DNA of 17,252 bases from Streptosporangiaceae bacterium (GCA_025934635.1 JAICWX010000188.1:1-17252), one strand, 5' to 3'. Shown: positions 8,663 to 15,411, counted from the stretch's first letter. Notes: generated from the sequence alone by a model not told the origin. Translations and numbers: made by a program.

Positions 8663-9939
8663 AGCCCCGTGGTCCCGGCCACCTCGCCCAGCAGGCGCTC
8701 GGCCGGGGTGGCGGGCCGCAGCACCGTCCCGCCGGAGGCAGTGAGCGCGTCGAGCACGGGTCCTTCGGCGACGGCTTCGCCGTCGTCACGGGATACGATC
8801 CAGGCTCCGCGCTGGGTCCCGCGCGCGGTTCCGGCCTGGACGCACGCCGCGACCAGCTCGGCCATCCGGGCGGTGCTCCGGTCCCAGCTCAGCTGGGCGG
8901 CCCAGGCCCGGCAGCGCGCCGCGACCTGCTCCCGGCGGGCCGGGTCGGCGAGCTCCCTGGCGGCCCGCTCGACGACGTCAGCCAACTGCTCCCCCTCCCG
9001 GACCAGCCAGCCGGTCTCCCCGTCGCGGACCGCGTCCCGCAGGCCCGCCACGTCGTAGGCCACCGTGGGCACGCCCAGGGCCGCGGCCTCCAGTACGCAC
9101 AGGCCCCAGCCCTCGCCCTGCGAGGTGTTCAGGTGCAGCAGCGATCCGGACACAATATCCCGCTTGTCACGATCTGCCAGGAATCCATGCAAGCGTACCG
9201 CTTCGGCCCGGCCGGGGACGGAACCGGCCGCGGCGGCCAGCGCGGCGCCGGCCGGCCCGCGGCCGATCACGTCGATCGCGAACCCGCGCTCGGCGACGGG
9301 CACGATGAGCTCGGCTCGCTTGTGCGCGACCAGGCGGCCGACCCAGACCAGCCGGGACGGCTGGTGCGCGGCGGCGGGGGGCGGCTCGATCGGCGGGGAA
9401 CCGTTGGGGATCAGGTAGATGTCGCCGGTCCAGCGCAGCCGGTCCCGCATCGCGGCGATCGTCGACGGCGAGACCGCCACGCACGCCTGCCGCCGGTAGG
9501 CCAGCCGGGCCGCCGGGCCTTCGAGCAGCCGCCCGGCCGCGGCCAGCCAGCCCGGGAAGTGCACGCCGAACTGGGCGGTGTGCACGTGGTGCATCACGCA
9601 CAGCACCGGCAGCCGGCGGGGCAGCACCAGCGGGGTGAAGAACGGGATGCCGTTCTGGCAGTCCAGCACGAGGTGAAACGACGAGCGGCGGGCGAGGAGC
9701 CACAGCAGGACCCGCGGGTACACGGTGAACCGGCCGCCCAGCCGGACGAACGCGATCCCGTCCCGGCGCTCGCGCCGGGCCTGCCCGGGTGCCCGCGCGG
9801 TGACGAAGCAGACCTCCGCTCCCCGGGCGGCCAGCCCGCGGGCCATCTCCCATGCGTACCGCTCCGCCCCGCCCGCCCGCGGATGCCAGGGATCACGCCA
9901 GTTGGCGACGGCAACCCGCGTGCCGCGCAGGTCCGTCAC
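8659..9939 (-). CDS. GT4-family glycosyltransferase (GT-B fold)
   Basis: A 426-residue soluble protein. The N-terminal Rossmann domain opens with VAVANWRDPWHPRAGGAERY (GGAERY at 23-28), typical of GT4 enzymes. The C-terminal domain has GRLVAHKR (201-208) and the retaining-GT signature EGWGLCVLE with Glu at 276 and 284, the EX7E motif that contacts the nucleotide sugar. No membrane segment is seen, so it acts on the cytoplasmic side. GTG at 9937-9939 overlaps the GT2 stop, and its own stop overlaps the AftD-like start, both GTGA, so it is firmly part of the operon. Its likely role is adding a sugar to a lipid-linked precursor before export; donor and acceptor cannot be read from sequence. Confidence 0.85.
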   Translation of the reverse strand: MTDLRGTRVAVANWRDPWHPRAGGAERYAWEMARGLAARGAEVCFVTARAPGQARRERRDGIAFVRLGGRFTVYPRVLLWLLARRSSFHLVLDCQNGIPFFTPLVLPRRLPVLCVMHHVHTAQFGVHFPGWLAAAGRLLEGPAARLAYRRQACVAVSPSTIAAMRDRLRWTGDIYLIPNGSPPIEPPPAAAHQPSRLVWVGRLVAHKRAELIVPVAERGFAIDVIGRGPAGAALAAAAGSVPGRAEAVRLHGFLADRDKRDIVSGSLLHLNTSQGEGWGLCVLEAAALGVPTVAYDVAGLRDAVRDGETGWLVREGEQLADVVERAARELADPARREQVAARCRAWAAQLSWDRSTARMAELVAACVQAGTARGTQRGAWIVSRDDGEAVAEGPVLDALTASGGTVLRPATPAERLLGEVAGTTGL

Positions 9940-10772
9940 GCCGTTGAGGCCCCCGCCGCCATCAGGTCACGGTGCGGGTCACGGTGCGGGTCACGGCGCT
10001 GGTCACGGCGCGGCGGGATGGGGAGCGGCTCCAATCCGGGGGCCATCCGGGAGCGCAGCCAGATCGCGGCGAGATCGCGGAAGACGGCGCTGGAGTGGCG
10101 GCGGACCGAGAACGTGGAGCCCGCCATGTCCTGCCAGCGGACCGGGATCTCGGTGACGGTGGCGCCCAGCCGCAGGCAGGTCGCGATCAGCTCGACGTCG
10201 AAGGCGAACCCGGCCGTGCGCAGCGGCAGGGCCGCCGCCCGGGCCAGCGGGCCGGCGAAGAACTTGAAGCCGCACTGGGTGTCGGTCGCCGCCGGCACGA
10301 TCGCCCGCGCCATGCCGCGGAACAGGGCGGCGCCGAGCTTACGGGCCGAGCTCGTCCGGGCCTGCACGACCGACGCGGTCAGCGCGCGTGACCCGATGAC
10401 CACGTGATGCCCGGCGGCCAGCATGGCGACCGCGGCGTCGAGGGCCGACAGGTCGGTGGCCATGTCCGCGTCGCAGAACCCGACGAACGGCGCCCGGGTG
10501 GCGAGCAGGCCTTCCCTGACCGCGACGCCCTTGCCTGGCCGCTCGCAGCGCAGCAGCCCGACCGGCACCGGGCCGGCCGGCCAGCCGCGCACGATGTCAG
10601 CGGTCGCGTCGGTGCTCGCGCTGTCCACCACGAGGATGGCGGTGCGCAGCGGGAGCGTCGCCGCCTTCGCGCACAGCGCCGCGAGCCCGGCGGGCAGCCT
10701 GCTGGCCTCGTTGCGGGCCGGGACGACGATCTCGATAGACGCCGGGTGAGTCACCGGCGGCAAGATCCCCAC
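9936..10772 (-). CDS. GT2-family glycosyltransferase, ALG5/DPM-like (polyprenyl-phosphate sugar synthase type)
   Basis: A 278-residue GT-A protein: IVVPARNE (15-22), DSASTD (50-55) and the metal-binding DxD motif in DADMATD (101-107), followed by TDTQCGFKFF and EIPVRW, which are characteristic of dolichyl/polyprenyl-phosphate glucosyl- and mannosyltransferases. It probably charges a polyprenyl phosphate with a sugar that a GT-C enzyme such as the AftD-like protein or another could use outside. The GTG at 10772 lies 9 bp after the DUF2613 stop and has no strong Shine-Dalgarno; an in-frame GTG at 10754 just before THPASIEIVVPARNE is an alternative. The C-terminus carries a short Arg-Asp-Pro-His repeat from a 12-bp tandem DNA repeat. 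Confidence 0.8.
   Translation of the reverse strand: MGILPPVTHPASIEIVVPARNEASRLPAGLAALCAKAATLPLRTAILVVDSASTDATADIVRGWPAGPVPVGLLRCERPGKGVAVREGLLATRAPFVGFCDADMATDLSALDAAVAMLAAGHHVVIGSRALTASVVQARTSSARKLGAALFRGMARAIVPAATDTQCGFKFFAGPLARAAALPLRTAGFAFDVELIATCLRLGATVTEIPVRWQDMAGSTFSVRRHSSAVFRDLAAIWLRSRMAPGLEPLPIPPRRDQRRDPHRDPHRDLMAAGASTA
9965..10012. repeat. Four tandem 12-bp units inside the GT2 3' end
   Basis: GGTCACGGTGCG at 9965-9976 and 9977-9988 is exact; 9989-10000 and 10001-10012 differ by one or two bases. On the minus strand it encodes RDPH-like units in the hydrophilic tail of the GT2 protein. The unit length preserves the frame, so copy number could vary without destroying the enzyme. 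Confidence 0.85.
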
Positions 10773-10781
10773 GGCCGCGGG

Positions 10782-10919
10782 TCAGCGGCTGCCGTACTGA
10801 TACAGCGAGGCGTTGCTGGCGGTGCCGTTAGCCGCGCTGTTCAGCGCGTTCTCCACCACAAAGACACCACCGACGGCGATGACGGCGCCGATGGCGATGG
10901 CGATGATCAAGCGGATCAT
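10782..10919 (-). CDS. DUF2613-like small membrane/secreted protein
   Basis: A 45-residue protein with one hydrophobic helix (about residues 2-24, MIRLIIAIAIGAVIAVGGVF) and a short polar tail ending LYQYGSR. The small size, single helix and C-terminal YGSR match DUF2613 proteins, whose mycobacterial member is encoded beside aftD (Rv0236A next to Rv0236c, from memory). ATG at 10919 has a near-perfect Shine-Dalgarno AAGGAGG a few bases upstream, which rules out the longer in-frame start at 11009. It heads the operon: GT2, GT4, the AftD-like gene and two DUF4185-like genes follow. It may be an accessory or stabilising subunit of the AftD-like enzyme; that role is inference. Confidence 0.75.
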   Translation of the reverse strand: MIRLIIAIAIGAVIAVGGVFVVENALNSAANGTASNASLYQYGSR

Positions 10920-10942
10920 GGCTCCTCCTTCGGGGCGTTGCG

Positions 10943-10958
10943 AAAACTGGTGAGTAAC
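10943..10958. promoter_or_regulatory. GTTACT-type dyad, proximal to DUF2613
   Basis: On the minus strand this reads GTTACTCACCAGTTTT, with a full left half and AGT of the right half. It lies 24-39 bp upstream of the DUF2613 start, directly before its Shine-Dalgarno. Confidence 0.5.
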
Positions 10959-10967
10959 TTTGTGCGG

Positions 10968-10983
10968 TTTACTGGAGAGTAAC
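10968..10983. promoter_or_regulatory. GTTACT-type dyad, distal to DUF2613
   Basis: On the minus strand this reads GTTACTCTCCAGTAAA, matching 11 of 12 half-site positions of GTTACT-N4-AGTAAC. It begins 25 bp from the proximal copy in the same orientation, so two dimers could sit on the operon promoter. Confidence 0.6.
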
Positions 10984-11012
10984 TTACGAGCCCGGCCCTG
11001 GCTAGACATCTG

Positions 11013-11041
11013 GTCAAAAATACGTATACGTCACTTTTGAC
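11013..11041. promoter_or_regulatory. Inverted repeat around an alternating TACGTATACG core
   Basis: The 7-bp arms GTCAAAA (11013-11019) and TTTTGAC (11035-11041) flank a 15-bp spacer that contains the palindromic ATACGTAT. It lies in the middle of the divergent region and is unusually AT-rich for this DNA. It could be a regulator site or part of a promoter; no T-run follows that would suggest a terminator. Confidence 0.4.
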
Positions 11042-11125
11042 AGTGACCCGCGGACGGCCCCGTCGGGCTGACTGCGCGGTTCGCGGGGCGGTTCTCCTTT
11101 TGCGCGGGTTTGCGGGTTCTAGTAG

Positions 11126-11141
11126 ACAACTGGCGAGTAAC
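11126..11141. promoter_or_regulatory. GTTACT-type dyad between the divergent promoters
   Basis: On the minus strand this reads GTTACTCGCCAGTTGT, with the conserved GTTACTC-CCAGT core shared with the two DUF2613-proximal copies. It lies about 100 bp before the SnoaL-like start. Confidence 0.5.
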
Positions 11142-11193
11142 ATAGGCCGGAAGCCGATTTCGGCCGGTCCACGGGGCTCCCTTGGAGCTAAAG

Positions 11194-11208
11194 TAGAACA
11201 CGTTCTTG
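11194..11208. promoter_or_regulatory. KstR-like operator before the first SnoaL-like gene
   Basis: TAGAACACGTTCTTG is a dyad with AGAAC/GTTCT arms and one mismatch to TnnAACnnGTTnnA. The same element, including the following TTTT, precedes the second SnoaL-like gene at nearly the same distance from the start (48 against 49 bp). Confidence 0.6.
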
Positions 11209-11241
11209 TTTTAGCGACACCGATTCAGCAGGCTGGTGAAC

Positions 11242-11808
11242 ATGGATTCACTCGAAGGACTGCGCCGCCTGGAGGAGATCCGCCAGGTCAAGTACCGGTG
11301 CCTGCGTTGCGTCGACCTGAAGCGATGGGACGAGATCGGCGACGTTTTCACCGAGGACGCCGCGCTGGACTACGGCACGATCGCGTACGGCAAGCCGCTG
11401 GAGATCGCCGGCCGGGCCGGGATCGTCACGTTCTTCCGGACCAAGCTCGGGCCGGATACCCTCACCTCGCACTCCGCCGGGCAGCCGGAGATCACCGTGG
11501 ACGGCGACCCGGCCGGCGGCAACCGGGCGGCCGGCATCTGGCAGGTCCAGGACACGGTGCTGGCCACCAGGCACCGGATGCTGATCACGGGGGCCGCGTT
11601 CCACCACGACCGCTACGAGCGCGGTCCGGACGGCCGCTGGCGGATCGCGGGCACCCGGTGCGTGCGGAACTTCGAGACCCTGGTGTCGCTGGACGACCTG
11701 CCGAGCTTCAAGCTCACCGCCGCCCTGGAGGTCATGACGAACGGGCAGGCTCCCTCCCTGGCAGACCCCGTCCTGGCCACCATTGCCAGCCCGGCTACCG
11801 GGCAGTAG
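11242..11808 (+). CDS. SnoaL-like / NTF2-fold protein
   Basis: A 188-residue protein resembling the SnoaL-like (NTF2 fold) family of small cone-shaped enzymes and ligand-binding proteins. It begins with EEIRQVKYRCLRCVDLKRWDEIGDVF, the usual helical opening with a ligand-pocket region, then DYGT and H-rich beta strands (HRMLITGAAFHHDRYER). The start is taken as ATG 11242; a GTG at 11236 two codons earlier is equally possible, as neither has a strong Shine-Dalgarno. It is 68% identical over 79 residues to the truncated protein at 16986. Family members can be isomerases, dehydratases or hydroxylases on polyketide or steroid substrates; the actual reaction cannot be read. It precedes the acyltransferase by about 45 bp. 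Confidence 0.75.
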   Translation: MDSLEGLRRLEEIRQVKYRCLRCVDLKRWDEIGDVFTEDAALDYGTIAYGKPLEIAGRAGIVTFFRTKLGPDTLTSHSAGQPEITVDGDPAGGNRAAGIWQVQDTVLATRHRMLITGAAFHHDRYERGPDGRWRIAGTRCVRNFETLVSLDDLPSFKLTAALEVMTNGQAPSLADPVLATIASPATGQ

Positions 11809-11819
11809 CATTCCGTACT

Positions 11820-11835
11820 GCTACTCATCAGTAAC
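11820..11835. promoter_or_regulatory. GTTACT-type dyad at the acyltransferase start
   Basis: GCTACTCATCAGTAAC, or GTTACTGATGAGTAGC on the minus strand, matches 11 of 12 half-site bases of the window's GTTACT-N4-AGTAAC pattern. It ends directly before an ATG at 11836 and 5 bp before the GGGAG that serves ATG 11854, so binding there would block transcription into the acyltransferase gene. Confidence 0.6.
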
Positions 11836-11853
11836 ATGTCGGGAGCAGACCAG

Positions 11854-13191
11854 ATGACGACGCAGGTCGCCGCCGGGAAGGTGCCCCGCGCCGAACGGGC
11901 GCCCGGCCGGCGCCCGTTCGGCCTGGTCGACGAGCTGAACTGCTACTTCGACGCCGCCGCGGAGCCGAACAACGTGCACGTGGAGCTCTGGCTGCCCGGT
12001 CACCTCGACCCGGGCCGGCTACGGGACGCGGTCACGGCCACGCTGGCGGCCGAGCCCCGGGCCGGGGCCCGCCGGGCCGCGGGCCGCTGGTGGCGCCGCG
12101 GCTACGCCTGGGAGTTCCCGGCGCGGGCCGGCACCGACCCGGTCGCGACCGCTGACTGGCAGACCGAGGCGGACCTGAACGCGGCCCGGGTGCGCTTCAT
12201 GGCGGCTGCTCCCCCGCTGGACTGCTCGCCGCCGTTCCGGCTGCTGCTGGCCCGCGGTCCCGGCCGGGACAGCCTGATCCTCAACGCCCATCACGCGGCG
12301 TTCGACGGGCGGTCGTGCCTGCGGCTGCTGTGCCTGATCGCGGAGCGGTACGACGCCGGGGCGCCGGCGAAGGACCCGGATTCCCCGGCCCCGGGCGGCA
12401 CGCTGCCGGAGCTGCGTCTGGCCGGGGCCGGGGCCACGGCGTCGCGGCCGGCGGCGGGGCGGGGACGGAAACCCGTTCGGCGTCATGTTCGGATTGCCCC
12501 GCGGAATGCGGACGGTCAGCGGACGCGGCGGGTGCCCGGCTACGGTTTCGTCCTGCTGGGCTGGCCGGGGGTGCCGCCGGTGCCGGCCGGGGAACCGCGC
12601 GTCACGGTCAACGACCTGCTGATCGCCGCGCTGATCGGGGCGATCGCGGAGTGGAACGCCGCGGCCGGGCGGCCGCCGGGGCGGGTCCGGATCAGCATGC
12701 CGGTGGACGCCCGGGCGGACGGGCGCGGCGACGAGATCGGCAACCTGTCGCGGCTGTGCACGGTGACCGCGGACTCGCCTGACCGGGCCTCGCTGCCGGC
12801 GGTGGTGGCGGCGCAGACCGGGCCGGCCAAGCGGGCGCCGGGGCCGCCGGTCGGGCCGACCCTGACCGCGGCGGCCGGGACGCCGCTGCCGGCGGCGGTG
12901 AAACGGCACGCGGTCCGGCTGGCCGTGCGCACCCTCGGCCGCCGGCAGTGCGACACCTCGCTGCTCTCGAACCTCGGCCGCATCGCCGATCCGCCCCGCT
13001 TCGGATCGCTCGTCCCGGAGCGGATGTGGTTCTCCACCACCGCGCACATGCCGCGCGGCCTGTCGGCCGGCGCGATCACCGCCGGCGGGCGGCTGCAGGT
13101 GTGCTTCCGGTACCGGCACGCGCTGTTCGACGACGATGCCGCGCGGGCGTTCGCTGCTCTTTTCGCGGCGGCGCTCGCGGAGATGTCATGA
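11854..13191 (+). CDS. Condensation/PapA/WS-DGAT-like acyltransferase
   Basis: A 445-residue protein of the CoA-dependent acyltransferase superfamily. The HHxxxDG catalytic motif is present as HHAAFDG (residues 146-152), the second His being the expected general base. Further along are VNDLLIAALIGAIAEW (about 252-267), followed by MPVDAR and GNLSRL, and SNLGRI near residue 372; these occur in PapA5, wax ester synthase and stand-alone condensation-domain proteins. It probably moves an acyl chain from CoA or a carrier protein to an alcohol or amine, in the cytoplasm. ATG 11854 is chosen because GGGAG sits 8 nt upstream; ATG 11836, six codons earlier, has no such site and abuts the operator. Its stop overlaps the transporter start (ATGA), so acylation and transport may be linked. 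Confidence 0.8.
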   Translation: MTTQVAAGKVPRAERAPGRRPFGLVDELNCYFDAAAEPNNVHVELWLPGHLDPGRLRDAVTATLAAEPRAGARRAAGRWWRRGYAWEFPARAGTDPVATADWQTEADLNAARVRFMAAAPPLDCSPPFRLLLARGPGRDSLILNAHHAAFDGRSCLRLLCLIAERYDAGAPAKDPDSPAPGGTLPELRLAGAGATASRPAAGRGRKPVRRHVRIAPRNADGQRTRRVPGYGFVLLGWPGVPPVPAGEPRVTVNDLLIAALIGAIAEWNAAAGRPPGRVRISMPVDARADGRGDEIGNLSRLCTVTADSPDRASLPAVVAAQTGPAKRAPGPPVGPTLTAAAGTPLPAAVKRHAVRLAVRTLGRRQCDTSLLSNLGRIADPPRFGSLVPERMWFSTTAHMPRGLSAGAITAGGRLQVCFRYRHALFDDDAARAFAALFAAALAEMS

Positions 13192-14153
13192 GCGCCGCCT
13201 CCTACGCGGGGATCCCGCTGGCGCTGTTCACCACGTCGGCCTACAACACCGGGCTGATCCTGGAGAAGCGGGCGCTGGGCCGGATGCCGGCCCTCGAGGT
13301 GCGCCGGGTGGCGCACGTCGTCGGCAGCCTGCTGGGCAACCCGGCCTGGCTGGCCGGGTTCGGGCTGATGCTCACCGGCCTGGCCTGCCAGGTCATCGTG
13401 CTGACGTTCGAGCCGGTCAGCGTGGTGCAGCCGGTGCTGGCGGCCGGCGTCGCGCTGGTGCTGGTGCTGTCCCGGCTGGTGCTGCGCGAGCGGCTGGGCG
13501 GGGCCGAGGCCTGGTGCGTGGGGGTGATGGCCGGCTCGGTGGTGCTGCTCGCCTTTTCCGCGGGCGGGACGGGCGCGGAGACCGGGCATTCGGCCAGCGC
13601 GGCGCTGATGGCGGCGGTCATCGTCCCGTCGGTGCTGCTCGGGCTGGCGGTGGCGGCCGCCCCGCTGCGGGGCTACCCGGGCCGGCACCGGACTCCGGCT
13701 ACCGGGATCTGCTTCGGGCTGGGTACCGGGCTGCTCTACGGGGTCGCGTCGCTGGCGACCAAGGGGCTGTCCGACGTCCTGACCGGGCATCACACCGTCG
13801 CGGGCATCGTGACCGGCATCGTGATGTCGCCGTACCTGTACGTGCTGGGGGGATGTTCGGCCGCCGCGCTGCTGTTGTACCAGGCCGCGCTGCAGGCCTG
13901 CCGCGCGTCGATCCTGATCCCGGTGTCCAGCGTCGTGAGCAGCGTGTACTTCGTGCTCGCGGGGACCTGGCTGTTCCACGAGCACATCCCGGCCGACCCG
14001 GTCAAGCTCGGGCTGCGGGTGGCCGGGATCGCGCTGGCCGGGCTGGTGCTGGTGGTGCTGTCGCGGCGGGAAGCTTCGGGTGCCGCTCCCCCGGCTGAGC
14101 CCGCTGCTGTGGGCAGATCTGCCGAGGGCAGCGTGCGGAGCGTTCCCGGCTGA
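13188..14153 (+). CDS. DMT/EamA-like multi-pass membrane transporter
   Basis: A 321-residue, strongly hydrophobic protein with about nine or ten membrane segments and few charged residues between them. The internal pattern of two similar halves, for example FEPVSVVQPVLAAGVALVLVL in the first and ASILIPVSSVVSSVYFVLAGT in the second, followed by a REx or HEH position, is that of the drug/metabolite transporter superfamily. The hydrophilic C-terminal tail is Ala/Pro-rich. It is translationally coupled to the acyltransferase (ATGA at 13188-13191), which suggests that it moves the acylated product or its precursor. The substrate is unknown. Confidence 0.75.
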   Translation: MSAASYAGIPLALFTTSAYNTGLILEKRALGRMPALEVRRVAHVVGSLLGNPAWLAGFGLMLTGLACQVIVLTFEPVSVVQPVLAAGVALVLVLSRLVLRERLGGAEAWCVGVMAGSVVLLAFSAGGTGAETGHSASAALMAAVIVPSVLLGLAVAAAPLRGYPGRHRTPATGICFGLGTGLLYGVASLATKGLSDVLTGHHTVAGIVTGIVMSPYLYVLGGCSAAALLLYQAALQACRASILIPVSSVVSSVYFVLAGTWLFHEHIPADPVKLGLRVAGIALAGLVLVVLSRREASGAAPPAEPAAVGRSAEGSVRSVPG

Positions 14154-14173
14154 TCCGGCCGCAGGCTGGGATC

Positions 14174-14791
14174 ATGGCTCACGAAGAAAAGATTCCTCAG
14201 TTCAGCGAGCGGGCCCGGGAGCAGCTGCTGCTGCGGCGGGTGCTGGTGCTCGACGGGGCGCTCGACGACGACAACGGCACGCTGCTGACCACGCAGCTGC
14301 TCACGCTGGCGGCCGAGGATGCCGTCACCGACGTGGCACTCTGGATCAACTCGCCCGGCGGCTCGGTCCCCTCCATGCTCGCCATCCGTGACGTCATGCG
14401 GCTGGTGCCGTGCGACGTCTCCACGCTGGCGCTGGGCCTGGCCTGCAGCGCGGGGCAGTTCCTGCTCTCGGCCGGGACCAAGGGCAAGCGGTTCGCGCTG
14501 CCGCACGCGCGCATCTTGATGCACCGGGGCTCGGCCGGGATCGGCGGCAGCGCCGTCGACATCGAGGTCCAGGCCGACGACCTGCGGCACACGGTCGATA
14601 CCGTGCTCGGGCTCATCGCCGAGGACACCGGCCAGCCGGTGGCGCAGATCTTCGACGACTCGTTGCACGATCACTGGTACACCGCCGCCGAGGCGCGGGA
14701 GTACGGGTTCATTGACGGCATCGTGGACTCGTTTGGTCAGGTCATGCCCGCCCGGGCCCGCCGGGTGGGGCTGCAGGGGGTGGCGTCATGA
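14174..14791 (+). CDS. ClpP-like serine protease subunit, catalytic triad intact
   Basis: A 205-residue ClpP/S14 peptidase. The substrate-binding strand INSPGGSV (59-65) is standard. The triad is Ser92 in ACSAGQFLL, His117 in RILMHRG and Asp166 in LHDHWYTAAEA, each aligned to the expected ClpP positions. It would form heptameric rings and degrade substrates delivered by an AAA+ unfoldase such as ClpX or ClpC. It starts 20 bp after the transporter stop and overlaps the next clpP-like gene by ATGA, as actinobacterial clpP pairs do. The unusual CSAG around the serine, instead of the common AASMG, and the XRE neighbour suggest it is an accessory rather than the housekeeping pair. Confidence 0.9.
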   Translation: MAHEEKIPQFSERAREQLLLRRVLVLDGALDDDNGTLLTTQLLTLAAEDAVTDVALWINSPGGSVPSMLAIRDVMRLVPCDVSTLALGLACSAGQFLLSAGTKGKRFALPHARILMHRGSAGIGGSAVDIEVQADDLRHTVDTVLGLIAEDTGQPVAQIFDDSLHDHWYTAAEAREYGFIDGIVDSFGQVMPARARRVGLQGVAS

Positions 14792-15405
14792 GCTCTTACA
14801 CGATTCCGAACGTCGTCGCCCAGCATCCGCGCGGGGACCGGATCATGGACGTGTACTCGCAGTTGCTCACCGACCGCATCGTCTACCTGGGCACCGCGAT
14901 CGACCCGGGCGTCGCCAACGCGCTCATCGCCCAGCTGATCCACCTGGAGGCGCAGAGCGCCGAGCAGGAGATCAACCTGTACGTCAACTGCGACGGCGGC
15001 GACCTGCCGTCCATGCTGGCCATCTACGACACCATGCAGTACATCGAGGCACCGGTCGCGACCACCTGCGTGGGCCAGGCCATCGGCGTGGGCGCGGTGC
15101 TGCTGGCGGCGGGCACGCCCGGGCGGCGGGCGCTGCTGCCGCACGCGCGGGTGGTGCTGCACCAGCCGGCCGCCAGCGGCCGGGGGCCGATCCCCGACCT
15201 GATCCTGCAGGCGGACGAGCTGGTCCGGATGCGGGCGGCGATCGAGGAGATCCTGTCGGCGCATACCGGGCAGACCGTGCAGACGCTGCGGGCCGACACC
15301 GACCGGGACCGGGTGCTGACGGCTGCCGCGGCGCGGGAGTACGGGCTGGTGGACCAGGTGCTCGGGCAGCGGCGGCTGGACAACCAGAAGGCGCCGGCCG
15401 CCTGA
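14788..15405 (+). CDS. ClpP-like subunit with Gly in place of the catalytic Ser
   Basis: A 205-residue ClpP homologue. Where the nucleophile should be (GQAASMGA in typical ClpP) it reads GQAIGVGA: residue 100, codon GGC at 15085-15087, is Gly. His125 (VVLHQPA) and Asp174 (DTDRDRVLTA) of the triad are kept. The oxyanion-hole strand is also altered, VNCDGGDL instead of INSPGGSV. It is therefore predicted to be inactive as a protease but able to form rings. Coupled to the active paralogue by ATGA, it is likely to make mixed rings or double rings with it, in the manner of cyanobacterial and plastid ClpR; that comparison is inference. It ends 6 bp from the convergent XRE gene. Confidence 0.9.
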   Translation: MSSYTIPNVVAQHPRGDRIMDVYSQLLTDRIVYLGTAIDPGVANALIAQLIHLEAQSAEQEINLYVNCDGGDLPSMLAIYDTMQYIEAPVATTCVGQAIGVGAVLLAAGTPGRRALLPHARVVLHQPAASGRGPIPDLILQADELVRMRAAIEEILSAHTGQTVQTLRADTDRDRVLTAAAAREYGLVDQVLGQRRLDNQKAPAA

Positions 15406-15411
15406 CCGCTG

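Larger units (their letters stand above)
10920..11235. promoter_or_regulatory. Divergent control region between the arabinan operon and the SnoaL/acyltransferase genes
   Basis: A 316-bp stretch with no convincing gene. It holds three GTTACT-type dyads (10943-10958, 10968-10983, 11126-11141), an inverted repeat around TACGTATACG (11013-11041), and a KstR-like dyad (11194-11208) near the plus-strand gene. It must contain the promoters of both divergent units. TTGACA at 11037-11042 resembles a -35 box on the plus strand, but no matching -10 was found. Confidence 0.65.

Noticed and set aside
4565..9058. Very long open frames on the plus strand and another minus frame across the aftD-like gene
   Set aside because: They are low-complexity Arg/Gly/Ala/Pro translations expected from high-GC shadow frames. 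The chosen frame has clear AftD motifs and membrane segments.
9965..10012. CRISPR-like array
   Set aside because: The 12-bp units are contiguous with no spacers and lie in frame in a gene. The same applies to the 15-bp units at 15421-15510.
11037..11060. TTGACA as a plus-strand sigma-70 promoter
   Set aside because: No -10-like hexamer at 16-18 bp spacing; the following DNA is GC-rich.
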